A stretch of DNA of 5,959 nucleotides, taken from Anaerolineales bacterium (GTDB lineage Bacteria > Chloroflexota > Anaerolineae > Anaerolineales > Villigracilaceae). Below are positions 1-5,417 of this stretch, one piece after another. Under the pieces are notes generated by a model. The model was not told where the DNA came from, ran no database searches, and saw only the letters and a list, made by a program, of their open reading frames with translations. Position numbers and translations under genes: made by a program. The first letter of the stretch is position 1. Each line of letters begins with the position of its first letter. Location of the stretch: assembly GCA_016789485.1 (NCBI GenBank), contig JAEURE010000183.1:1-5959 (forward strand), in the 5' to 3' direction.

Positions 1-1
1 G

Positions 2-298
2 GACGAATCGACCCGAACTCAGGTGACCTACTTTATCAAGGCGAATTGCGCGCTAGGACAGGCTTGCGGTACATATGAAACGCCTGTGTATGGGTGCGAA
101 GGTGATTTGATCTACAACGGTGTAACTCAGGATGTGTTCGAATTTACCGAGAAGAAAAGCGAAGATTCTCCAGAATTTTGTAAAACGAATACCATCGTTC
201 GTTTCACAGTTGCCGCAGGCGGCGAATTAAAAGTTTCTTCTTTGTATAATGGGGAACAAGGTCTGATTTCTTCAAGCGGCACACTGAGAAGGAAATAG
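2..298 (+). CDS. C-terminal part of an unrecognised Cys-containing protein (5' end outside the window)
   Basis: The frame is open from the first complete codon at base 2 to a TAG at 296-298, followed at once by a second in-frame TAG (299-301). A GTG at 23 could be read as a start, but it has no ribosome binding site and the frame continues upstream. I therefore read this as the last ~98 residues of a longer protein. Visible features are four cysteines (NCALGQACG near residues 15-23, YGC near 30-32 and FC near 60), alternating hydrophobic/polar stretches suggesting beta strands, and a basic end (TLRRK). The even number of cysteines suits disulphides in an exported beta-rich domain. It could be the terminal domain of a lipoprotein or of a larger extracellular protein. 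I do not recognise the family. That it is a real coding sequence is fairly sure; its function is unknown. Confidence 0.6.
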   Translation, partial: DESTRTQVTYFIKANCALGQACGTYETPVYGCEGDLIYNGVTQDVFEFTEKKSEDSPEFCKTNTIVRFTVAAGGELKVSSLYNGEQGLISSSGTLRRK

Positions 299-304
299 TA
301 GTGG

Positions 305-454
305 ATGCCCTTTATCACGAAGCCGTCTGTGACGCTGGAATGGTTGGTGAGTCCACGCGGCAGGCGGCGCACTGACCACCATCAGGAGTGTCGAAGTGTG
401 GAGGGGCTGTTTGAGTCATTGTTGAGTGAGAGTTTTGGAGGAGAAAGCATATGA
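305..454 (+). CDS. Possible 49-aa small ORF between the two flanking genes
   Basis: An ATG at 305 opens a 49-codon frame ending in TGA at 452-454, so its stop overlaps the start of the next gene in an ATGA arrangement typical of translational coupling. It begins just after the tandem TAG TAG that ends the upstream gene and lies in the same frame. The nearest Shine-Dalgarno-like stretch is AAGGA at 289-293, 11 bases from the ATG, which is weak. The predicted peptide is hydrophilic with an RGRRR run near residues 18-22 and no membrane segment or family motif. An open stretch of this size is expected by chance, so I list it only because it fills the gap and has the overlap. It may instead be non-coding spacer. 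Confidence 0.2.
   Translation: MPFITKPSVTLEWLVSPRGRRRTDHHQECRSVEGLFESLLSESFGGESI
437..443 (+). promoter_or_regulatory. Ribosome binding site GGAGGAG
   Basis: GGAGGAG lies 7 bases before the ATG at 451. This strong Shine-Dalgarno sequence fixes the start of the Cys-cluster membrane protein and shows that this gene can be translated independently of the frame upstream. Confidence 0.7.
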
Positions 455-798
455 ATATTGCCCCTGCCTTGATCATAGTAGCCATACTGGTTATTGCAGG
501 TTTTGTGTTGTGGGGTCGAATTGACAGCCTGCGGTGCGTAACATGTGGGCGGGTGCATTTGGTGGAATCGGAAGTGTATCGGTGCGATGAATGCCGCAAG
601 CCATTCTGTAGTGACAATGTAACTCGCGGAGAAAGAAATTCCGTGTTGTCACAGGGTCGATTTTCTTCCGCGTTTGTATCATCCTCAAGCAGCGTTTCTT
701 TCGGCGGCAACAAATGTGGTGTTGTTTTTGAGGTTGTCTCAAATGGAAAGAGAAAACCCAATGTTCACCTTTGTGTCGAGCATGCGGAAGTGCAATAA
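451..798 (+). CDS. Small membrane-anchored protein with a zinc-finger-like Cys cluster
   Basis: A 115-aa protein starting at an ATG with a strong GGAGGAG site. Residues 4-22 are a hydrophobic helix (PALIIVAILVIAGFVLWG), probably an uncleaved anchor with the rest in the cytoplasm. Residues 29-53 hold C29-x2-C32-x12-C45-x2-C48-x4-C53, which looks like a treble-clef or AN1/FYVE-type zinc site. A serine-rich segment (residues 72-83) follows, then C89 and a terminal HLCVEH (H106, C108, H111) that could complete a second metal site. Eight Cys/His ligands in this order would suit two zinc ions, but that is inference; no bacterial family is recognised. The gene stands alone, with 124 bases before the next. 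It may be an adaptor or metal-binding membrane protein. That it is a gene is quite sure; its role is unknown. Confidence 0.7.
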   Translation: MNIAPALIIVAILVIAGFVLWGRIDSLRCVTCGRVHLVESEVYRCDECRKPFCSDNVTRGERNSVLSQGRFSSAFVSSSSSVSFGGNKCGVVFEVVSNGKRKPNVHLCVEHAEVQ

Positions 799-869
799 AC
801 AGGAGTTTGCTCCCTGCACGTCCGCTCTTTAGGGTAAACCTGTCAGGTCTGAACTTGCAGGCGTTATAC

Positions 870-898
870 TTGTTACACTTCATACATTGGAAGATAAA
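870..898 (+). promoter_or_regulatory. Weak sigma-70-like promoter candidate
   Basis: TTGTTA (870-875) and GATAAA (893-898) are separated by 17 bases, each matching 4 of 6 consensus positions. They lie just before the ribosome binding site of the gene at 923. The rest of the 799-922 gap shows nothing else convincing. The position suits the start of the 923-2005 operon, but the match is weak. Confidence 0.25.
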
Positions 899-922
899 AC
901 CGATCACTGAGGAGTATTTCAC

Positions 923-1210
923 ATGGCAAAGATCAATGTCAAAACGCAAGGACGCTCAGGCAAGGTGCAATACATCGAAGGTTCGTTTTTCAAAAAGAAT
1001 ACCTGCGAATTCTATTGGGAATTTGGCGGTGCGGATATGATCCTCACGGTCTGGTTCCCAACTGAAGACAAGTGGGATGCGCAATATCCCTGGGCGAGCG
1101 GGCGGCACAAGGAGATCCTCACGTTTGTGGCAAATGAACTGCGCCGGACTCAGGCTCCATCCTCAACGATCAAGTGGGAAGGCGACCGCTTCCACCTTGT
1201 CCAGGCGTAG
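923..1210 (+). CDS. Trp-rich 95-aa hypothetical protein, first gene of the operon
   Basis: A 95-aa soluble protein whose ATG at 923 follows GAGGAG (909-914) by 8 bases. It has no signal peptide or membrane helix. The sequence is rich in aromatic residues, with five tryptophans in EFYWEFGG, LTVWFP, DKWDAQYPWAS and IKWEGD. The N-terminal half looks beta-rich, and residues ~60-75 (GRHKEILTFVANELRR) look like one amphipathic helix. There is a single cysteine near residue 28. I do not recognise a family. Its stop is one base from the ATG of the membrane protein, so the two are almost certainly co-transcribed and translationally coupled. The small size and compact alpha/beta look suggest a binding or regulatory role, which is inference only. 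Confidence 0.7.
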   Translation: MAKINVKTQGRSGKVQYIEGSFFKKNTCEFYWEFGGADMILTVWFPTEDKWDAQYPWASGRHKEILTFVANELRRTQAPSSTIKWEGDRFHLVQA

Positions 1211-1211
1211 G

Positions 1212-1781
1212 ATGCCGCTTTCGACTTTTCTATACCGCCTCTCCAGCGGACCTGTGACTCTGGCTGCGCTGATCGGCTTTCTCTTGTTTGGGGCTTTGGT
1301 TCTGCCGGCGCAGGCGCAAAAGGCTGAGCTATATTCCAATGGCGCAGACTCGCCAGATACTTCCTTTTTCTATTCCAAAAATGATCTGTACAAAATGGCG
1401 GAAATGTATGGAGAAGCAGGGCGGGCGCAGTACGTCCGCGCGCGTTTTACGTTTGACCTGATCTTCCCGTTGGTATATCTGGCCTTTCTTGTCACTTCGA
1501 TCAGCTGGATATTTGTGCGCGCATTTCCAGACGTCGCCAGCCGCTGGCGGCTCTTGAACCTGTTCCCGGTCTTTGGCGCCTTGTTCGATTACCTTGAAAA
1601 CATTGCGGCCTCGCTGGTGATGACGAATTATCCGGCTCAAACTCCTGTGATGGACGGCCTGGCGCCCATTTTTACTTTGCTCAAATGGTTTTTTGTGAAC
1701 GGGAGTTTTGTGGTTTTGGCGGCTGGCGTCTTCGTCATGTTGTGGAGGCGCTTCGCGTCTCGTGGATTAAAAACACCATGA
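1212..1781 (+). CDS. Multi-pass integral membrane protein, unknown function
   Basis: A 189-aa protein. I chose the ATG at 1212, one base after the TAG of the previous gene. The frame is open further upstream, but there it runs antiparallel to good sense and gives a basic, non-membrane extension overlapping gene 923. Only a weak AGG precedes the start, consistent with coupling. Hydrophobic segments lie at ~15-35 (ending PAQAQ, possibly a cleavable signal or a first helix), ~79-102, ~114-137 and ~152-178. The third contains [18 protein letters not shown]; an acidic D-x2-EN motif inside a membrane helix is unusual and is probably functional. Residues ~37-76 form a polar loop containing [17 protein letters not shown]. 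The protein ends in a basic tail (RRFASRGLK), consistent with a cytoplasmic C-terminus. The family is not named with confidence. Confidence 0.75.
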   Translation: MPLSTFLYRLSSGPVTLAALIGFLLFGALVLPAQAQKAELYSNGADSPDTSFFYSKNDLYKMAEMYGEAGRAQYVRARFTFDLIFPLVYLAFLVTSISWIFVRAFPDVASRWRLLNLFPVFGALFDYLENIAASLVMTNYPAQTPVMDGLAPIFTLLKWFFVNGSFVVLAAGVFVMLWRRFASRGLKTP

Positions 1782-2005
1782 CCCATTCTCAGCCGCAGAA
1801 TCCCTTGCATGGCGTTACGCTCGAAATGATCCTTGTCCGCCTCGTGGAGCAATACGGCTGGGAAGAGTTGGGCAGGCGCATTCCCATTAAATGCTTTACG
1901 GATGACCCGAGCCTCAAGTCCAGCCTGAAGTTTTTGCGCAGGACTCCCTGGGCGAGGAAAAAGGTTGAGGAGTTGTATCTGCGGTCGCTGCGGAAGCAGA
2001 TCTAA
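1778..2005 (+). CDS. VF530 / DUF2132 family protein
   Basis: A 75-aa protein starting at the ATG at 1778, which overlaps the preceding TGA in an ATGA junction (4 bp). An extension upstream would run through the membrane-protein gene out of frame, so this start is clear. The sequence carries the hallmarks of the VF530 (DUF2132) family: [44 protein letters not shown] and [13 protein letters not shown]. The family is full length at about 70-80 residues and is described as a small helical, possibly DNA-binding protein of unsettled function. The [16 protein letters not shown] region is strongly basic, consistent with nucleic-acid binding. It is the last gene of the operon and is followed by a strong terminator. 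Family assignment is confident; biochemical role is unknown. Confidence 0.9.
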   Translation: MTHSQPQNPLHGVTLEMILVRLVEQYGWEELGRRIPIKCFTDDPSLKSSLKFLRRTPWARKKVEELYLRSLRKQI

Positions 2006-2041
2006 TACCGCCGTATATGTCCTGGCTTTTATGTAATTCTG

Positions 2042-2086
2042 ATCGCCGTTCCCAGAACTTTTCTTAAGTTTGGGAACGGCGATTTT
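2042..2086 (+). terminator. Intrinsic terminator of the 923-2005 operon
   Basis: A perfect 13-bp stem pairs 2042-2054 with 2071-2083. Inside it, after a bulged G2055, a further 5 bp (AACTT 2056-2060 with AAGTT 2066-2070) closes a TTCTT loop. The stem runs directly into TTTT (2083-2086). There is no matching T-run on the other strand, so it acts on plus-strand transcription. Confidence 0.85.
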
Positions 2087-2090
2087 GTGA

Positions 2091-2119
2091 TTGAAATTTT
2101 CCTTTCTGCGTGCAATAAT
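2091..2119 (+). promoter_or_regulatory. Sigma-70-type promoter of the LysM gene
   Basis: TTGAAA (2091-2096, 5 of 6) and AATAAT (2114-2119, 5 of 6) are spaced by 17 bases, with an extended -10 TGC at 2111-2113. It starts 5 bases after the upstream terminator. Transcription would begin near 2126, giving a leader of about 89 nt before the LysM start codon. Confidence 0.6.
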
Positions 2120-2134
2120 ACTTATGGTCGCGTA

Positions 2135-2208
2135 CCTTGAACCCGGTTTCAGGGTTTTCCAAATAGGTCGTCAGTCCAATCGTCGAATTGGATTAAATTC
2201 AAAGGAGG
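2135..2208 (+). promoter_or_regulatory. Structured 5' leader of the LysM gene
   Basis: The leader can form AACCC/GGGTT (2140-2144 with 2152-2156) and AGTCCAAT/ATTGGATT (2173-2180 with 2187-2194, one G-U pair), the second just ahead of the AAAGGAGG ribosome site (2201-2208). Alternatively CCTTGAA (2135-2141) can pair with TTCAAAGG (2198-2205) with one bulged A, covering part of the ribosome site. No known riboswitch class is recognised. Confidence 0.3.
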
Positions 2209-2214
2209 TTTTCC

Positions 2215-2796
2215 ATGTCGTTGAAGAGAACTGCGCAGATCATCGTTTTACTTGCAATCTTGTTTTCATCCCTTGGTTTTACTGGTACGGCCAGAGCATA
2301 TACCTGCAGTACCTATATAACGGTCCAGTGGGGCGATACCCTCAGCGGCATCGCCCGCCTATGCGGGACTACCGTGTACGCCATCCAGGCGGCCAACCCG
2401 GGCCTCGGCTCATGGGTCTACGCCGGGCAGGTGTTGTACATTCCGACAGGGTATTCATACGACCCCGGTTATTACCCGCCTGTTTATTACCCGTCAGGCG
2501 GTACTTATGTTGTGCAATGGGGAGATACGCTTGGCAAGATCGCCGGTCGGATGGGAGTCAGCTATCATGACATCCTTGCCGTCAACCCGCAAATTTGGAA
2601 CCCGAGCCTGATCTATCGCGGGCAGGTCATTAACCTGCCTGCCGCCGCGCCTGCTTATCATACCGTGCAAAGCGGTGAGACGCTTCGCATCATCGCAGGA
2701 TATTACGGCACATCCGTCTACAGCCTGCAGCTGCTCAACCCGCAGCTCTATGACCCGAACTGGATTTACGCCGGGCAGGTTATTCGCGTAAGGTGA
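2215..2796 (+). CDS. Secreted protein with three LysM domains
   Basis: A 193-aa protein starting 6 bases after a near-perfect AAAGGAGG. Residues 1-28 are a signal peptide: basic MSLKR, hydrophobic core IIVLLAILFSSLGF, and an ARA end before Y29. Three LysM modules follow at ~34-77, ~98-142 and ~148-192. Each begins with a VQWGDTL or VQSGETL motif, carries an asparagine-proline (N61-P62, N124-P125, N175-P176) and closes with a Y-x-GQV strand. LysM domains bind N-acetylglucosamine-containing glycans, chiefly peptidoglycan. A Tyr/Pro-rich linker (78-96) joins modules 1 and 2. C31 and C50 may form a disulphide in module 1 and are absent from the others. There is no catalytic domain, so the protein probably tethers itself or a partner to the wall or an extracellular glycan. 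It has its own promoter and stands alone. Confidence 0.9.
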   Translation: MSLKRTAQIIVLLAILFSSLGFTGTARAYTCSTYITVQWGDTLSGIARLCGTTVYAIQAANPGLGSWVYAGQVLYIPTGYSYDPGYYPPVYYPSGGTYVVQWGDTLGKIAGRMGVSYHDILAVNPQIWNPSLIYRGQVINLPAAAPAYHTVQSGETLRIIAGYYGTSVYSLQLLNPQLYDPNWIYAGQVIRVR

Positions 2797-2830
2797 TATG
2801 CGTTTATCGGCTTTTTGTAGATAATATCAA

Positions 2831-2856
2831 AACAGACCCTCGTAAGAGGGTCTGTT
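2831..2856 (-). terminator. Hairpin terminator between convergent genes
   Basis: A perfect 11-bp stem (2831-2841 with 2846-2856) has a GTAA loop as read on the plus strand. Read on the minus strand it runs into TTTTGA, so it best terminates the minus-strand PspC gene. On the plus strand it is followed only by TTGAATC, but it may still slow LysM transcription. Confidence 0.65.
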
Positions 2857-2882
2857 GAATCAGCGAGACCGGAACAGCCGTT

Positions 2883-3077
2883 TTATTCAGACGGGATCAT
2901 GATCATGGCGATCAGATAGATGAGAATGCCCGGCGCGCCGCCCGGAATGAAGGCAATGAAGAAGGCGAGGCGAAACCAGAAGGAACTGATCCCGAAAAAT
3001 TCAGCCAGCCCGCCGCACACGCCGGCGATCATCCGATTGCTTTTCGATCTTCTTAAAGCTTGTCGTTGTGTTGTCAT
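2883..3077 (-). CDS. PspC-domain small membrane protein
   Basis: A 64-aa protein on the minus strand. The ATG at 3077-3075 is preceded by AGGAG (3087-3083) with 5 bases spacing. Residues 8-63 match a stand-alone PspC domain: a basic lead (RRSKSNR), then MIAGVCGGLAEFFGIS, a tryptophan-containing helix start (SFWFRLAFFIAFIPGG) and a second hydrophobic helix (GILIYLIAMIMIPSE). PspC in enterobacteria is an inner-membrane sensor in the phage-shock response; many bacteria have only this short module, whose role is less clear. No pspA, pspB or pspF homologue is visible here. It is divergently oriented from the YgjV-like gene, with a shared 129-base upstream region, and convergent with the LysM gene. 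Confidence 0.9.
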   Translation of the reverse strand: MTTQRQALRRSKSNRMIAGVCGGLAEFFGISSFWFRLAFFIAFIPGGAPGILIYLIAMIMIPSE

Positions 3078-3153
3078 TTTTACTCCTTTTATATCTACAT
3101 GTACGAAGGTCGGGTTGTGAAGTTGCAGTCATCCATACGCTTTAAAATCCAGC

Positions 3154-3188
3154 GGTTGCAAACAGTGTATAATGCCCCGCTTGCAACC
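3154..3188 (+). promoter_or_regulatory. TATAAT promoter box inside a perfect 8-bp inverted repeat (operator candidate)
   Basis: A consensus TATAAT (3168-3173) lies 33 bases before the ATG at 3207, so transcription would start near 3180. No good -35 hexamer is found at the usual distance. GGTTGCAA (3154-3161) and TTGCAACC (3181-3188) form a perfect inverted repeat whose centre coincides with the TATAAT box. Each half holds the self-complementary TTGCAA. This arrangement suits a repressor or activator site, but chance occurrence is not excluded. Confidence 0.4.
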
Positions 3189-3206
3189 TTACTACAGGAA
3201 GAAAAA

Positions 3207-3854
3207 ATGGATATAGCTCTTTTCTACGAACTAGTCGGATATACGGGATCGCTGCTGGTGGCCCTCTCTCTTATGATGAAGTCATTGCAGCGTTTGCGGA
3301 TCATCAATATGATCGGCGCCATTTTCTTCATTGCCTATGGCTTGTTGATTGGTGCGCTTCCCATCGCCCTGTTGAACGGTCTGACCCTGGGTGTCAACGC
3401 CTATAACCTTTGGAGAATGCTTCAGCAGAAGGATTATTTCACCCTGATGGAGATTCGCCCGGATAGCGCCTACCTGCGGCGGTTTCTCGATTTCTATCAT
3501 AAGGAAATCTCAGAGCTTATCCCAACCTATCTTTTCAAGCCTTCTGAAGATCAAATGGTGATATTTATTCTGCGCAACATGGTCCCTGTGGGTTTGGCCA
3601 TCGTCAAACCGACGGGGGAGATGGCGCAAATATTTCTTGATTTTGTCATCCCCGGATATAGGGATTTTCGCGCCGGGAAATTCCTTTTTGATGAAAGCGC
3701 GGATTATTTCTGGCAAAAGGGAATCAAGCAACTTGTCTCTGCGCCCGGCAGCCCGCGCCACGAATCCTACCTGAAACGCATGGGCTTCGAAATGGATGAG
3801 GGAAAATATCAGCGAAAGATACAGCCAAAAGTTCTGAGAGACGGAGCGATGTAA
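3207..3854 (+). CDS. YgjV-type membrane domain fused to an acetyltransferase-like domain
   Basis: A 215-aa protein. The frame is open from 3060, but the ATG at 3207 has AGGAAG 5 bases upstream, follows a TATAAT box and gives a protein starting directly with the membrane domain. Residues 1-72 match the YgjV-like family: helix one with VGYTGSLLVALSLMM, a basic K-S-LQRLRIIN turn, helix two GAIFFIAYGLLIGALPIAL, and NGLTLGVNAYNLWRM. Residues ~77-205 are soluble and resemble a divergent GNAT fold: RPDSAYLRRFLDFY, LRNMVPVGLAI, a motif-A-like DFVIPGYRDFRAGKF (149-159) and a motif-B-like HESYLKRMGFE (185-195). The usual acetyl-CoA loop is degenerate, so activity is uncertain. Proteins with this two-part layout are known in several phyla. 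Three bases separate it from the SGNH lipoprotein gene, so they form an operon. Confidence 0.75.
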   Translation: MDIALFYELVGYTGSLLVALSLMMKSLQRLRIINMIGAIFFIAYGLLIGALPIALLNGLTLGVNAYNLWRMLQQKDYFTLMEIRPDSAYLRRFLDFYHKEISELIPTYLFKPSEDQMVIFILRNMVPVGLAIVKPTGEMAQIFLDFVIPGYRDFRAGKFLFDESADYFWQKGIKQLVSAPGSPRHESYLKRMGFEMDEGKYQRKIQPKVLRDGAM

Positions 3855-3857
3855 ACG

Positions 3858-4742
3858 ATGAAACGAATCTACGTATTGGCCGCCTTGTTCCTGTCCGCCT
3901 GCCTGCAGGAAGTTCCCGCAAACTGGACGCCCCAGCCCCTGCAGATCCTTGCCCCGACCCAAATCGTGACTGAAACTCCAACGAGCCCTGCGCCCATTGT
4001 GCCGACTTCGACCCCGGTACTTGTTTTTTCACCTCCCGCAGCGCTTCCCGCCGGACCAATCAGCATGGTTGCTGTCGGCGATAGTTTGACCCAGGGTGAC
4101 GGGGACGAAACCGGACGCGGTTATCCGGGGCGAATCATTGAATTGGTCAATGCAATTCGGCCAAATTCTTCGATCGCTAATTTCGGTCAATCTGGCTGGA
4201 ACTCGGACGCGTTGATCAATGGAGATCAGGGGCTTCCCGGTCAATTGCAGCGGGCTGTTTCCGAAGTGCAGGGCGCCATAGGGCAGGGACGTGGAGCCGT
4301 CGTCTTTGTGTGGATCGGGAGCAACGATCTTTGGTATTTATATGAATATGGAGGGGATGTTAATGCTGAAGCCGAGGCGCAGGACCTGCAGCGCTTTTCG
4401 TCCAACCTGGAAATTATTTTAAAGGATTTGCGCCTTGCCGGTGCGGAGGTGATCATTGCCTTGCTGGACGATCAATCCAAACGTCCTGTGGCAATCCAGG
4501 GTCAGGCTTTCACCTCCATTACCCCCGAGGAACTTAGCCGCATGTCATTGCAGGTGCAGCGATACAACGAGGTGATTGCCCAGAAAGCTGATAAATACGG
4601 TGCATTGACCGTTGATTTTTATTCAACGGATATTTTTATCAACCAGACTACTTTGTCTGATGACGGGAATCATCCAAACCCATCCGGGTATGACCTTATT
4701 ACCCAGAAGTGGTTTGAGGCCTTGTCCTTGATTTTGGAGTAG
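3858..4742 (+). CDS. SGNH/GDSL-family hydrolase, lipoprotein
   Basis: A 294-aa protein. A short signal peptide ends in a lipobox L12-S13-A14-C15, so the mature protein should be lipid-anchored at C15. Residues ~16-67 are a Pro/Thr-rich linker holding the enzyme away from the membrane. The SGNH hydrolase domain spans ~68-294: block I VAVGDSLTQGDG with nucleophile S76, block II NFGQSGW with oxyanion G110, block III WIGSNDLW with N156, and block V DDGNHPNPSGY with catalytic D269 and H272. All four name-giving residues are present, so it should be an active esterase, lipase or carbohydrate deacetylase; the substrate cannot be told. The length is normal for a lipoprotein SGNH enzyme. It starts 3 bases after the acyltransferase-like gene. 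Its last 44 bases overlap the opposite-strand methyltransferase gene. Confidence 0.9.
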   Translation: MKRIYVLAALFLSACLQEVPANWTPQPLQILAPTQIVTETPTSPAPIVPTSTPVLVFSPPAALPAGPISMVAVGDSLTQGDGDETGRGYPGRIIELVNAIRPNSSIANFGQSGWNSDALINGDQGLPGQLQRAVSEVQGAIGQGRGAVVFVWIGSNDLWYLYEYGGDVNAEAEAQDLQRFSSNLEIILKDLRLAGAEVIIALLDDQSKRPVAIQGQAFTSITPEELSRMSLQVQRYNEVIAQKADKYGALTVDFYSTDIFINQTTLSDDGNHPNPSGYDLITQKWFEALSLILE

Positions 4743-5373
4743 CTTTTCGAAGCGCGTATGCCGCGATGGCAAACGCAACAGAAACGTTAAAGGAACGTTT
4801 TCCGCCTTGCATTGGAATGCAGATGATTTCATCTGCGATCTTGAGCAGCGCAGGGTCTACACCCGTCACTTCGCTGCCAAGCACGAGCACGGCTTTTTCT
4901 TTAACCTTAATTTTTATCTCTCTGATATCCGTTGCTTTTTTCGTTTCCTCGAGCGCGTAGATTTTCCACCCTTCCTTCTTTAACTGTTTCGCCAGCTTAA
5001 GTGAATCTTTGTGTTCAGACCAGGTGACGAAGTCCTCTGCACCAAGCGAGGTCTTTGTCACCGCTTCCTTCTGCGGGGTGGGCGTGATGCCGCACAAATA
5101 AACATGGTCAAACCCGAAACCGTCCGCGCTCCGCAAGATCGAGCCGACATTCCAGGCCGAGCGGATGTTATCGAGTAATACGGCAAGCTGGGGATGATCT
5201 GCCGTCTGTCCGCTTGTCGTTAAGATCCGTTCGGTGTTGATGCGCTTTGTCAGCGCAGCTTCTGTTTCACCCAGGCAGTGTGGGCAGCGGTCGCCGAAGG
5301 AATTTCCCCCGGCGACCGGATAACGTAACCCGCAGGATACACAAACACGAATTTGGAAGACCGTAATAGCCAT
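4699..5373 (-). CDS. SpoU/TrmH-family RNA 2'-O-methyltransferase with N-terminal zinc ribbon
   Basis: A 224-aa protein on the minus strand. Residues 11-33 hold C11-x2-C14-x15-C30-x2-C33, a zinc-ribbon arrangement. The SpoU (SPOUT) catalytic domain covers ~62-210. Motif 1 is LLDNIRSAWNVGSILRSADG with N75, G77 and the catalytic-type R81. Motif 2 is VLGSEVTGVDP with E168. Motif 3 is IPMQGGKRSFNVSVAFAIAAY with S194 and N196. The family uses S-adenosylmethionine, bound in a trefoil knot, to methylate ribose 2'-OH in tRNA or rRNA. There is no L30e-like domain as in RlmB, and TrmL-type enzymes lack the ribbon, so the exact target cannot be assigned. The ATG has only a weak AAG/AAGATA site. The gene lies 44 bases downstream of the ConA-like gene and may be co-transcribed with it. 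Its 3' end overlaps the SGNH gene tail to tail. Confidence 0.9.
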   Translation of the reverse strand: MAITVFQIRVCVSCGLRYPVAGGNSFGDRCPHCLGETEAALTKRINTERILTTSGQTADHPQLAVLLDNIRSAWNVGSILRSADGFGFDHVYLCGITPTPQKEAVTKTSLGAEDFVTWSEHKDSLKLAKQLKKEGWKIYALEETKKATDIREIKIKVKEKAVLVLGSEVTGVDPALLKIADEIICIPMQGGKRSFNVSVAFAIAAYALRKATPKSRTRPQTTSG

Positions 5374-5417
5374 TATCTTGCTTTTATAGCTTGTCCGTGT
5401 AATTGAAAATAGTTGAC

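Noticed and set aside
801..817. CAGGAG/CTCCCTG hairpin after the Cys-cluster gene
   Set aside because: Short interrupted stem without a following T-run; not convincing as a terminator.
315..949. Long overlapping minus-strand frames
   Set aside because: Antisense shadows of the 451-798 gene and its flanks; no ribosome site or recognisable motif.
1077..1211. Upstream extension of the membrane protein frame to an ATG at 1077
   Set aside because: It overlaps the well-supported 923-1210 gene in another frame, gives a basic non-membrane extension, and a better coupled ATG lies at 1212.
1685..1777. Upstream extension of the DUF2132 frame
   Set aside because: It lies inside the membrane-protein gene; family similarity starts just after the ATG at 1778.
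2091..2570. 159-codon plus-strand frame over the LysM promoter and gene
   Set aside because: Out-of-frame shadow of the LysM gene, rich in Arg and Pro without any domain signature.
3060..3206. Upstream extension of the YgjV-like protein
   Set aside because: It overlaps the PspC gene and the promoter region, and the ATG at 3207 has its own ribosome site and starts the family domain.
3510..4066. Minus-strand frames across the acyltransferase-like/SGNH junction
   Set aside because: Antisense to two genes with clear domains; composition is low-complexity and no family is recognised.
4742..4753. GCTT-TTCG-AAGC hairpin after the SGNH stop as a terminator
   Set aside because: Only a 4-bp stem with no T-run, and it lies inside the methyltransferase coding sequence.
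5383..5409. TATAAA box on the minus strand before the methyltransferase gene
   Set aside because: The nearest -35-like TTTTCA is only 15 bases away and the -10 lies 9 bases from the start codon, so the promoter case is weak.
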